Assembly (NCBI GenBank): GCA_964597315.1
Contig: CAZQXD010000017.1
Coordinates: 1 to 64,000 of the forward strand
Origin: CAZQXD01 sp964597315
GTDB lineage: Bacteria; Pseudomonadota; Gammaproteobacteria; Competibacterales; Competibacteraceae
Length of the DNA stretch: 64,000 nucleotides
Reading direction: 5' to 3'
The position numbers and the translations under genes are program-made. Shown here in pieces: positions 31,734 through 40,039 of this stretch (position 1 is the stretch's first letter; the number at the start of each line of letters is the position of its first letter). The notes below the pieces were generated by a model. The model had not been told where the DNA came from. It ran no database searches and was given only the letters and a program-made list of their open reading frames with translations.

Positions 31734-33623
31734 TTATTCCTGCACCGCCTCGCGCACCGCCTCCAGGGAGGCGGGGTCATCCAGGGTGGACAAGTCGCCC
31801 GGATCGCGGCCTTCCGCCAACGCCTGGATGGAGCGGCGCAGCAGTTTGCCAGAACGGGTCTTGGGCAGGGCCTTGACGAAGTGGACATGCTTGGGGCGAG
31901 CTACTGGTCCCAGGGACTTGACCACTGCGGCCATGATCTCCTTTTCCAGAGCCTTGGCCGCCTCGGGCGTATCGGCCTTGGAGGGGTCCTTGAGGGTGGT
32001 GAAGGCCACCGCCTCCTGGCCCTTGAGTTCGTCGTGGATGCCCACCACCGCCACTTCGGCCACTGCCGGATGGCTGCTCACCGCTTCCTCGATCTCTCGG
32101 GTGCCCAGCCGGTGGCCAGCCACATTGATCACATCGTCGGTACGGCCCAGGATGAAGAAATAGCCGTCGTCGTCACGCACCGCCCAGTCTGAGGAGGAGT
32201 ACAGTAATTCCTTAAAATCGGAGAAATAGCTCTTGAGAAACCGCTGGTCATCACCCCAGACCGTGGTCATGCAGCCCGGTGGCAGGGGCGGCGCCACTAC
32301 CAATACGCCCTTCTCGTTGGGACCGGCTTCCTGGCCCGTGGTTTCGTTGATTACCCGGATGTCGTAGCCGTAGTTGGCGAAACCCGGGGAGCCGAAGCGG
32401 TTGGGCTTGAGTTCCACACCGGGCAGATAAGAAAGCATGGCCCAGCCGGTTTCAGTCTGCCAATAATGGTCGATCACCGGCACCCCCAGGGCGTCGCTGA
32501 TCCAGCGGGAAGTAGGCTCATCCAAGGGTTCCCCGGCCAGGAACAGATAACGCAGGGAGGACAGGTCGTATTGTTTGAGGTATTTGGGGTCCTGCTTTTT
32601 CAGCACCCGCACCGCAGTGGGGGAACTGAACATGGTGGTGACGTTGTAATCCTCGACGATCTTCCACCAGATACCGGCGTCGGGACGGGTGGGCAGCCCC
32701 TCGTACACGATAGTGGTCATGCCATTGATCAGCGGCCCGTAAACGATATAGGAGTGGCCTACCACCCAGCCGATATCGGAGGTGGTAAACATGGTCTCGC
32801 CAGGATTGGCGTTATAGACGTGCCTCATGGTCGAGGCCAAAGCTACGCAGTAGCCGCCCACGTCCCGCTGTACGCCCTTGGGAGTACCGGTGGTGCCAGA
32901 GGTGTAGAGGATATAGCTGGGTTCGTTGGACTCCAGCCAAGTGCAGTCCACCTGGTCGTCTAGGTGCTGCTCGCGGAGGCTGGCGTAATCCAGATCCCGC
33001 CCCTCGACCATGGGCATCTGCTTGTCCAGACCCCGGTGGCAGATGATGACCTTGTCCGGGGGGAACTGAGCCTTCTCGCAAGCGGCATCCACCAGGTGCT
33101 TATAGAGCACCGGCTTGCCATTGCGCATCCCGGCGTCGGCGGTGATCATCAGTTTGGGCTTGGCGTCGTCGATGCGCACCGCCAGGTTATGAGCGGCGAA
33201 ACCCCCGAAAACCACTGAGTGGACGGCGCCCACCCGGGCGCAAGCCAACATGGCGAAGATGGCTTCGGCGATCATGGGCATGTAGATCACCACCCGGTCG
33301 CCCTTGCCCACGCCCTGACTCTTGAGTACCGCAGCGAAGCGGTTTACCTCCCGGTGCAGTTCGGCGAAGGTGTAAGTCCGAGTTTCCTCGGTCTCGGTAG
33401 AGATATACACCACCGCAGGCTGATCGGCCCGGTCCTTGATGTGGCGGTCCACGGCGTTGTAACAGAGATTGGTCTCGCCGCCAGCGAACCAGTTGCGAAA
33501 AGGTGGGTTGGAATAGTCCAGTATCTTGTCGGGCAGCTTGTGCCAATGGATTAGTTGCGCTTGTTCGTCCCAGAAACCCTCAGCGTCTTCGATGGAACGG
33601 CGGTGAAATGCTTCATGGTTCAT
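31734..33623 (-). CDS. prpE: Propionyl-CoA synthetase
   Basis: Activates propionate to propionyl-CoA through an acyl-adenylate. At 629 residues it matches PrpE (628 in enterics) rather than acetyl-CoA synthetase (about 650), and reads like PrpE throughout: DYSNPPFRNWFAGGETNLCYNA, YTSGTTGTPKGVQRDVGGY, IDHYWQTETGW, and the C-terminal PKTRSGKLLRRSIQ whose lysine is the acetylation and adenylation site. First gene of the operon; GGAGGAT precedes the ATG by 8 bases. Confidence 0.96.
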   Translation of the reverse strand: MNHEAFHRRSIEDAEGFWDEQAQLIHWHKLPDKILDYSNPPFRNWFAGGETNLCYNAVDRHIKDRADQPAVVYISTETEETRTYTFAELHREVNRFAAVLKSQGVGKGDRVVIYMPMIAEAIFAMLACARVGAVHSVVFGGFAAHNLAVRIDDAKPKLMITADAGMRNGKPVLYKHLVDAACEKAQFPPDKVIICHRGLDKQMPMVEGRDLDYASLREQHLDDQVDCTWLESNEPSYILYTSGTTGTPKGVQRDVGGYCVALASTMRHVYNANPGETMFTTSDIGWVVGHSYIVYGPLINGMTTIVYEGLPTRPDAGIWWKIVEDYNVTTMFSSPTAVRVLKKQDPKYLKQYDLSSLRYLFLAGEPLDEPTSRWISDALGVPVIDHYWQTETGWAMLSYLPGVELKPNRFGSPGFANYGYDIRVINETTGQEAGPNEKGVLVVAPPLPPGCMTTVWGDDQRFLKSYFSDFKELLYSSSDWAVRDDDGYFFILGRTDDVINVAGHRLGTREIEEAVSSHPAVAEVAVVGIHDELKGQEAVAFTTLKDPSKADTPEAAKALEKEIMAAVVKSLGPVARPKHVHFVKALPKTRSGKLLRRSIQALAEGRDPGDLSTLDDPASLEAVREAVQE

Positions 33624-33782
33624 TATCTCTATCCTCCAGATTCCACGGCGTGTGTAGTGCGGCCGGAGCCTAAATACGTCTCTACCGCCCGACCTTCGGT
33701 GACTGAGGCGGCGCTGTGGAGCGGGACCTCCTACCGAGACTTATAATAAATTAACTTAATATCTTTTAAAAAAACAATTCAC

Positions 33783-33830
33783 AATGTTAATAAACAACAT
33801 TAGATAATACCACCTTAGACTAAATCTAAG
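33783..33830. promoter_or_regulatory. Two inverted repeats in the AT-rich region upstream of prpE
   Basis: The 321-base gap between prpE and mdh is AT-rich in its centre. It holds AATGTT-N7-AACATT (33783-33801) and CTTAGA-N5-TCTAAG (33814-33830), both perfect 6-base arms, 160-207 bases before the prpE start. A weak promoter pair (TTTAAA-16-TATTAT on the minus strand, around 33740-33767) lies between them and prpE. They could be operators or activator sites for the prp operon. No prpR gene is nearby. Confidence 0.4.
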
Positions 33831-33847
33831 ATTTTGAATGGCGTAAT

Positions 33848-33874
33848 AAAAAAGGCGCCCCTGCAAGGAGCGCC
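33848..33874 (-). terminator. Rho-independent terminator of mdh
   Basis: On the minus strand GGCGCTCC-TTGCA-GGGGCGCC (one G-U pair) is followed by TTTTTT (33853-33848). It lies about 70 bases after the mdh stop and separates mdh from the prp operon. Confidence 0.9.
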
Positions 33875-33944
33875 TAAGCTGTACCGAATCATGGCATTGC
33901 CGAGTAGCTTGAGCGGGCATCGGCAGCCATGACCGTAGGCAATA

Positions 33945-34928
33945 TCAACCTCCGAGCAGGTGTTCCACGGCGGCCCGTTCCTCACGCAGTTCTTGCTCGG
34001 TGGCATTCATCTTCTCGCGGCTGAACTCGTCCACCGACAACCCCTGGACGATATCGTACTTGCCCTCTTTGCAAGTGCAGGGATAGGAGTAAATTATCCC
34101 TTGCTCGATGCCGTAAGAACCATCGGCGGGGATGGACATGCTCACCCAGTCTCCATCCGGGGTACCCATGGCCCAGTCGCGCATATGGTCGATGGCGGCG
34201 GAGGCGGCGGAGGCGGCGGAGGAAGCGCCCCGGGCCTTGATGATGGCGGCGCCGCGCTGCTGCACGATGGGGATGAACTGGTCCCGGTACCAATCCTGCT
34301 CCACCAACCCGGGGGCGGCCTGGCCAGACACGGTGCATTGGCTGATGTCTGGATACTGGGTGGCGGAGTGATTGCCCCAGATGATCATCTTCTTGATGTC
34401 GTTGACATGCTTGCCGGTCTTTTCAGCCAACTGAGACAAGGCCCGGTTGTGGTCCAGACGGGTCATGGCGGTAAACTGCCGGGGGTCCAGATCGGGCGCA
34501 TTGGCGGCGGCGATCAGGGCGTTGGTGTTGGCTGGGTTGCCCACCACCAACACCTTGACGTCACGGGCGGCATGGTCGTTGATGGCCTTGCCCTGGGGTC
34601 CGAAGATGGCGCCGTTGGCGGACAGCAGGTCCTTACGCTCCATACCCGGGCCACGGGGGCGGGCGCCCACCAAGAGAGCATAGTTGATATCTTTGAAGCC
34701 CACATTGATATCGTCGGTGGCCACCACGCCCGCCAGCAGCGGGAAAGCGCAGTCGTTCAGTTCCATGACGACCCCTTCCAGGGCCTGGAGGGCCGGGGTG
34801 ATTTCCAGCAGGTGCAGGATCACCGGCTGGTCAGGCCCCAGCATATCCCCATAGGCGATGCGGAAGGCCATGGCATAACCGATATTGCCGGCGGCGCCGG
34901 TGATGGCTACGCGAACGGGCTGTTTCAT
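33945..34928 (-). CDS. mdh: Malate dehydrogenase
   Basis: NAD-dependent oxidation of malate to oxaloacetate. The 327-residue protein is of the cytosolic-like type: VRVAITGAAGNIGYAMAFRIA (dinucleotide loop), VGARPRGPGMERKDLL with substrate arginines, the catalytic MTRLDHNRALSQLA and IIWGNHSATQYPD. AAGGAG precedes the ATG by 8 bases. Oxaloacetate is the co-substrate of PrpC, encoded next door, though mdh has its own terminator. Confidence 0.98.
   Translation of the reverse strand: MKQPVRVAITGAAGNIGYAMAFRIAYGDMLGPDQPVILHLLEITPALQALEGVVMELNDCAFPLLAGVVATDDINVGFKDINYALLVGARPRGPGMERKDLLSANGAIFGPQGKAINDHAARDVKVLVVGNPANTNALIAAANAPDLDPRQFTAMTRLDHNRALSQLAEKTGKHVNDIKKMIIWGNHSATQYPDISQCTVSGQAAPGLVEQDWYRDQFIPIVQQRGAAIIKARGASSAASAASAAIDHMRDWAMGTPDGDWVSMSIPADGSYGIEQGIIYSYPCTCKEGKYDIVQGLSVDEFSREKMNATEQELREERAAVEHLLGG
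34194..34220 (+). repeat. Three tandem 9-base units inside mdh
   Basis: GGCGGCGGA is repeated three times exactly; on the coding strand it encodes the Ser-Ala-Ala run in ASSAASAASAAIDHMRDW. This loop is Ala/Ser-rich in other malate dehydrogenases too, so only the perfect DNA repeat is unusual. Confidence 0.85.
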
Positions 34929-34979
34929 GAATTCGCTCCTTATAATATTAAGTCTGCTCGTTTAAGCGATGACGTGTTG

Positions 34980-34997
34980 AAAAACCCGGGGACCGGG
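34980..34997 (-). terminator. Probable terminator of ppsR
   Basis: On the minus strand CCCGG-TCC-CCGGG is followed by TTTTT (34984-34980). The stem is only five pairs but all GC. It lies 87 bases after the ppsR stop and 50 bases before mdh. Confidence 0.6.
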
Positions 34998-35083
34998 ACC
35001 CGGCGCTCCAGGGCTACAGGAAATTTATGCCGCCTATATCCTGCATAATATGTGTGGAATTGCAAATTATAAAGCCAAACGGT

Positions 35084-35929
35084 TCAGGTGTGCAGGGTCG
35101 GACGATGGGTCGTCTTGCGCCGCTCCAGCCCGGCCATATCGATGATGGTGGCGGCGATCTCCTCGATGGACTTGAGGGAGGTGCGCAGATGGGAAATCCT
35201 CAGCTTGCGAAATAGGGCCTCGGCCTGGCGGATCTCGTAATCGCACTGCTCAATGGAGGCATAGCGGCTATTGGGCAGACGCTCATGGCGGATCTGGGTT
35301 AGGCGCAGAGGGTCGGTGGTCAGCCCGAATAGCTTGGCCTTGAAGGGCTTGAGGGTATTCGGCAGTTTCAGTTCCTCCATGTCGTCCTCAGTGATGGGGA
35401 AATTGGCGGCGCGGATGCCGTAATGCAGGCTCAGATACAGGCAGGTCGGGGTTTTACCGGTGCGGGAGATGCCCACCAGGATAATATCCGCTTCGTCTAG
35501 TCGGGCTATTGTGTTGCCATCATCGTGGTTGAGGGTGAAGTTGATGGCCTCGATACGCGAGGAATACGTCTCAATGTCGGTCATGCCGTGGGAACGACCG
35601 GCGGTCAGGGTAGACTTGGTCTCCAGTTCTTGCTCCAACGGCTCGATGAAGGCGTCGAAAAAATCTAGGAACACGCAGTCGGCAGAGCGAATGGTTTCCC
35701 GAACCCGGGCGTCGATCAAGGTGCTGAACACCAGTGGCCGGACGCCATCTTCCAGTCCCGCTTGATCGATCCGCTCTCGGGCTCGTTGCGCCCGCTCCAC
35801 GCTGTCGATAAAGCGCATGGAAGACTGCTCGATGTTCAGGGATTCGAACTGGGTGAGCAGGCTGTGACCCAGGGTCTCGGCGGTGATGGCGGTGCGGTCG
35901 GAAACAAAGAACGCCCGGCGCTTTGGCAT
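35084..35929 (-). CDS. ppsR: PEP synthase regulatory protein (kinase/pyrophosphorylase)
   Basis: Bifunctional ADP-dependent kinase and phosphate-dependent phosphorylase that switches PEP synthase off and on (former DUF299). The 281-residue protein begins MPKRRAFFVSDRTAITAETLG and has the P-loop ILVGISRTGKTPTCLYL, FDAFIEPLE and a conserved C-terminal YEIRQAEALF. ATG at 35929 has AAGGGGG upstream. In most genomes the gene is divergent from ppsA; here ppsA is not in the window. Confidence 0.95.
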   Translation of the reverse strand: MPKRRAFFVSDRTAITAETLGHSLLTQFESLNIEQSSMRFIDSVERAQRARERIDQAGLEDGVRPLVFSTLIDARVRETIRSADCVFLDFFDAFIEPLEQELETKSTLTAGRSHGMTDIETYSSRIEAINFTLNHDDGNTIARLDEADIILVGISRTGKTPTCLYLSLHYGIRAANFPITEDDMEELKLPNTLKPFKAKLFGLTTDPLRLTQIRHERLPNSRYASIEQCDYEIRQAEALFRKLRISHLRTSLKSIEEIAATIIDMAGLERRKTTHRPTLHT

Positions 35930-35999
35930 CGCTGCCCCCTTCAAAAGATTTCGAGGGGGCATTGTAGCCCAATCTGCATCCCGTGGGCGGGATCGGTAT

Positions 36000-36689
36000 T
36001 CAGCCCCGACCGGCGTCTAGCGGCCCCATGACCAGCACGATATGCAGTCGGATCGGCCCATGGGCGCCCAATTGCAAGGTCTGTTCGATATCCGCCGAAC
36101 GGGATGGACCGGTAATCATGTTGACCGTGCGGGGAATTCCCTTGCCCCGCTCTCTGAGTTTCTGCCAAGCGTCCTCGTAGGGACCGACAATGGACTGATG
36201 GCTCAACACCACGATATGCACATCCGGCAGCAGATTTAGCGTGGTGGGGCTGTGGGGACCGGAGAGCAGCATTAGAGTGCCGGTCTCGGCGATACCGGCG
36301 AAGGCTCCGGTGACGGTGATTTTGTCCCCGTTCTCGGCTTTGCGCCGCTGGATCTCCAGGCGGGTGGTATTCCAGGGTAGCCTGGCCAGTCCTTCGTCGG
36401 GGGCCATGACCAACCGGTTGCCCAAACCCTCGGCGTCCAGGTATGCGGCGATCGCTTGGGGAACCTGCTCGGCGGACTCCACCCGCTGCACCTCGGCCGC
36501 CGCCTCCTCGGCCATGGTCACGAACAACTCCGTGCGCTGCTCCGAAGGCAGCAGGGCGCGGCTCGGAATGGGGTTGCGGGGATGATCGGCCAGCCGTTGG
36601 TCCAGTTTCGAGCGATGGTCGCCGTCCAAGGGGCCGCGTTTCAGGTTGCGGCGGATGGAGTTGAGAATCTGTTCCCGGGCTTCGCTCAT
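36000..36689 (-). CDS. lutC: Lactate utilization protein C (LUD domain)
   Basis: Third subunit of the LutABC L-lactate oxidation complex. The 229-residue LUD-domain protein has TVTGAFAGIAETGTLML, PTTLNLLPDVHIVVL and NMITGPSRSADIEQTLQLGAHGP, the typical C-terminal signature. Its ATG overlaps the lutB stop by 4 bases. Confidence 0.95.
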   Translation of the reverse strand: MSEAREQILNSIRRNLKRGPLDGDHRSKLDQRLADHPRNPIPSRALLPSEQRTELFVTMAEEAAAEVQRVESAEQVPQAIAAYLDAEGLGNRLVMAPDEGLARLPWNTTRLEIQRRKAENGDKITVTGAFAGIAETGTLMLLSGPHSPTTLNLLPDVHIVVLSHQSIVGPYEDAWQKLRERGKGIPRTVNMITGPSRSADIEQTLQLGAHGPIRLHIVLVMGPLDAGRG

Positions 36690-38113
36690 GATCCTGCCCC
36701 CCGTTGCCGTTCAACCCAGAGTTGCTGAAAAGTTTTGCCCTGGGGCGCCGGCATGTCTCGCCAGTCGGTCCAGCCGCCGACCAGGGGCAGTTTGCTGATG
36801 CGTCCCGTTTTACCGCCCATGAATTTCAAGACCCGGGCCCCGATCCTGGAAACGGTGTGATACAGCTTGGGTCGGCTGGCGAAAAAACGCCAGATTCCTA
36901 GACCATAGCGCACCGCCGCCGGGGACAGATGTTGTTCATATTCCCGCTCCCGCCAATGGCGCATCAGCTTGGGCAGGGGGATACGCACCGGGCAGACCGA
37001 TTCGCAACGCCCACAAAACGTGGACGCATTGGGCAGATGCCCGGCTTTGTCCACTCCGATCAGTTGCGGGGTCAGCACCGAACCCATGGGACCGGGATAG
37101 ACCCAGCCATAGGCGTGGCCACCGATGGCCCCGTAGACCGGGCAATGGTTCATGCAGGCAGAACAACGGATACAGCGCAGCATGTCCTGGAATTCGCCTC
37201 CCAGCATGCCGGCGCGGCCGTTATCCAGCAGCACCACATGGAACTGCTCCGGTCCGTCTAGGTCCTCGGGGCGGCGGGGTCCGCTGGACAGGGTGTTATA
37301 GACGGTGAATTCCTGGCCGGTGGCGGAACGGGCCAGCAGCCTGAGAAACAGGCTCAGGTCTTCCAGGGTGGGCACGACTTTTTCGATGCTGGACAACACC
37401 ACATGTACTTTGGGCAGGGTTTGGGTCAGATCGCCATTGCCCTCGTTGGTGACAATAATGGTGGAGCCGGTTTCCGCCACCAGAAAATTGGCCCCGGTGA
37501 CGCCCACGTCGGCGGCCAGAAATTTATTACGCAGCACGAAACGGGCCTCATTCATGAGTTCCCGGGGTTCTTCTAGGCGTTTGGTGAGTCCGTATTGCTG
37601 GTGGTTGGCATGAAAAGCGTCGGACACCTGATCGCGGTTCAGATGAATGGCCGGGGCTATGATATGGGAGGGGTGTTCCTGGCGCAGTTGCAGGATGTAT
37701 TCCCCCAGGTCGGTCTCCACGGGCCGCACGCCGTTGGCTTCCAGATAGTCGTTGAGACCGGTTTCCTCGCTGACCATGGATTTACCCTTGGTCACGGTCT
37801 TGGCGTCCACCGAGCGGCAGATGTCCAAGATAATGCGATTGGCCTCCTCGGCGTCCCTGGCCCAATGGACCTTACCGCCATTGTTGATCACCTTGGCCTC
37901 GAAGGTCTCCAGATAATAATCCAGGTGGGCCAGGATGTGGTTTTTCAAGTCCCGGCCCTGGTCGCGCAAATCTTCGAACTCCGGCATCCGGGCGATGGCC
38001 GCAGCGCGTTTGCCCGGAAAACCGGCGCGCAGATTGCCCAGGGCCTTTTGCAGGGCCGGGTCGTGCAGTGCCTTATGGGCATTGTGCTTAAAGTCGGGGC
38101 TGCTTATCCGCAT
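36686..38113 (-). CDS. lutB: Lactate utilization iron-sulfur protein B
   Basis: Iron-sulfur electron-transfer subunit of LutABC. The 475-residue protein joins a LUD-like domain (about 60-300, FLVAETGSTIIVTNEGNGDL) to a ferredoxin part with two 4Fe-4S motifs, CIRCSACMNHCPVYG and CGRCESVCPVRIPLP. It follows lutA by 19 bases and overlaps lutC. Confidence 0.96.
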   Translation of the reverse strand: MRISSPDFKHNAHKALHDPALQKALGNLRAGFPGKRAAAIARMPEFEDLRDQGRDLKNHILAHLDYYLETFEAKVINNGGKVHWARDAEEANRIILDICRSVDAKTVTKGKSMVSEETGLNDYLEANGVRPVETDLGEYILQLRQEHPSHIIAPAIHLNRDQVSDAFHANHQQYGLTKRLEEPRELMNEARFVLRNKFLAADVGVTGANFLVAETGSTIIVTNEGNGDLTQTLPKVHVVLSSIEKVVPTLEDLSLFLRLLARSATGQEFTVYNTLSSGPRRPEDLDGPEQFHVVLLDNGRAGMLGGEFQDMLRCIRCSACMNHCPVYGAIGGHAYGWVYPGPMGSVLTPQLIGVDKAGHLPNASTFCGRCESVCPVRIPLPKLMRHWREREYEQHLSPAAVRYGLGIWRFFASRPKLYHTVSRIGARVLKFMGGKTGRISKLPLVGGWTDWRDMPAPQGKTFQQLWVERQRGAGS

Positions 38114-38132
38114 GAGAGGTTTCCCCTGGTTC

Positions 38133-38921
38133 TCAGGACTCGCCTATTGGCGGCTCCTTGGTGTGACCCGATAAAACCTCGGCCACATGCCGGACCCGGA
38201 TGGCTGATCCTTCCCGCTTGAGCTTGCCGGCCATGTTCAAAAGACAGCCCAGATCCCCGGCCAGCAGGGTATCGGCTCCCGAGGCTTTGATATGGGCGGT
38301 CTTGTCGCTGACCATCCGGTTCGAAATCTCGGGATACTTGACGCAGAACGTACCACCGAAACCGCAGCAAACCTCACAGTCGGTCATTTCCTTCAGTTCC
38401 AGACCGGCCACCGAGGCTAATAGCTTGCGGGGTTGATTCTTGACCCCCAGTTCCCTCAATCCCGAACAGGAATCATGATAGGTCGCGGCGCCCTCGTAGT
38501 GGACGTCCGCCACCGACTCCACCCCCAGCACATCCACCAAAAATGCGATGAGCTCATAGGTCTTGTCCGCCAATGCCCGCGCCCGGGCTTGCATGGCGGG
38601 ATCGTCGGCGAATAGCTCCGGGTAATGATCTTTGATAGTGGCGCCGCAGGAACCGGATGGAGCCACGACATAATCGAAGCCTTCGAAGGCTTCGATCACC
38701 TGTCGGGCCAGCACGGCCGCATCGGCTCGATCACCGGAGTTATAGGCCGGCTGACCGCAGCAGGTCTGGACCCGAGGCGCCTCCACCCCGCAGCCGGCAT
38801 CTTCCAGAAGTTTCACCGCCGCGAATCCAACCGAAGGCCGGAACAGGTCTACCAGACAGGTGACGAACAACCCCACCCGCAAATTACCCTCATGGGGGTC
38901 GCGGCTGCTTGATTTCATCAT
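38133..38921 (-). CDS. lutA: Lactate utilization protein A (cysteine-rich CCG protein)
   Basis: First subunit of LutABC. The 262-residue protein has two cysteine-rich CCG-type motifs (VQTCCGQPAYNSGD and CEVCCGFGGTFCVKYPEIS), seen in GlpC/LutA-type proteins. GAGGATG precedes the tandem ATGATG start. No LldR/LutR regulator or lactate permease gene flanks the operon. Confidence 0.95.
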   Translation of the reverse strand: MMKSSSRDPHEGNLRVGLFVTCLVDLFRPSVGFAAVKLLEDAGCGVEAPRVQTCCGQPAYNSGDRADAAVLARQVIEAFEGFDYVVAPSGSCGATIKDHYPELFADDPAMQARARALADKTYELIAFLVDVLGVESVADVHYEGAATYHDSCSGLRELGVKNQPRKLLASVAGLELKEMTDCEVCCGFGGTFCVKYPEISNRMVSDKTAHIKASGADTLLAGDLGCLLNMAGKLKREGSAIRVRHVAEVLSGHTKEPPIGES

Positions 38922-39031
38922 TCATCCTCAAATGGGTTTGATGCATCCACCAAAACTAGAACGCGGCGCAATAGTGGACTGACTCCACACCTAGACAACA
39001 ACGCTGGAATCAATCTCTACAAAATAGCAGA

Positions 39032-39060
39032 AATAATGGGGGTTATAGGAACTTGGTCAA
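39032..39060 (-). promoter_or_regulatory. Possible lutABC promoter
   Basis: TTGACC (39060-39055 on the minus strand) and ATTATT (39037-39032) are 17 bases apart, about 110 bases before the lutA start, in a 213-base gap. Match is moderate. Confidence 0.4.
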
Positions 39061-39134
39061 TGTCTGTTCAGGGGAGGCTAAAATTTTGGACCTGAAATCG
39101 TCATTCGAAATTCATGCCAATACGCGCTAAACGC

Positions 39135-39962
39135 TCAGAACAGGACTTCACTCAGCAGGATAAAAGCACCAGCAATCACCATCAGTACAGCAAACAACTT
39201 TTGTAATTGAGGACCGGCCAAGCGCCGACTCAAGCGCATCCCCAAAGCCATACCCACAAGTCCACCCAAGACGAACAGGCCGGTAATCCACCAGTCCAGA
39301 GAGCGGCCTGAAAAGCTCTGGGCCATAACCCCGGCGAAGCTCACAATGGCAATCACCAAAAGAGAGGTCGCCACCGCCCGACGCATGGGCAGGGAAGCCG
39401 CCAAAACCAGGGCGGGAACAATAATGAAACCAGCCCCTACTCCAAACAAACCAGACAGCAGGCCAGTCAGGACGCCACTACCCAATAACACGAAAAAGCA
39501 GCGGGAGGTCACACGCAAACGCCCACTGGTCAGGTCATGACGACAAACGGAATCGCCGTTCTCGCTATCCTCCTCCATATCGGCCCGAACCAGCGCCGCC
39601 TCTTGGGGCGCGCGACTGGCTTGGCTCCACATTCGAGCCGCCACTATCAACATCAGTACGGCGAAACCGACCAATAGCAGGGCTTGAGGCAGTTCGCCCC
39701 CGAGCCAAACCCCCAAGGGCGCTCCGGCGATTCCCGCCAGTCCGAAGATCAACGCGGTGCGTAATTCCACTTCCTCGTGGGTAATACGAATCACCGCCCC
39801 TGACAGGGCCGTGGTTCCTACTGCCGCCAGGGATATCCCCACCGCTTGATGAATCGGCAGACCCAAACCGTAGACCAGTAATGGCACGGCAAAAATAGAC
39901 CCACCGCCCCCGGTCAGGCCCAAGGAAAAGCCGACGATGACACCGAAGCTCAGTCCCAGCAC
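39135..39962 (-). CDS. TSUP-family (TauE/SafE) membrane transporter
   Basis: Probable sulfite/sulfonate or other organic-anion transporter. The 275-residue protein has about eight membrane helices in two homologous halves, each with a glycine-rich loop: SLGLTGGGGSIFAVPLLVY near the N-terminus and GLLSGLFGVGAGFIIVPALV in the second half. A hydrophilic loop (about 120-145) separates them. It starts at a GTG preceded by GGGGGA. The substrate is not predictable. Confidence 0.9.
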   Translation of the reverse strand: MLGLSFGVIVGFSLGLTGGGGSIFAVPLLVYGLGLPIHQAVGISLAAVGTTALSGAVIRITHEEVELRTALIFGLAGIAGAPLGVWLGGELPQALLLVGFAVLMLIVAARMWSQASRAPQEAALVRADMEEDSENGDSVCRHDLTSGRLRVTSRCFFVLLGSGVLTGLLSGLFGVGAGFIIVPALVLAASLPMRRAVATSLLVIAIVSFAGVMAQSFSGRSLDWWITGLFVLGGLVGMALGMRLSRRLAGPQLQKLFAVLMVIAGAFILLSEVLF

Positions 39963-40039
39963 ACAATCCCCCCTATAATTAGGGAAGGCGATACACTACC
40001 TCCCCATCGGTCAGGCCAGCCAGGCGCCAACCATCAGAC

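Noticed and set aside
33960..35048. 362-codon plus-strand frame with a poly-glycine run opposite mdh
   Set aside because: It is the mirror of the real mdh gene; the poly-Gly comes from the repeated Ser/Ala codons.
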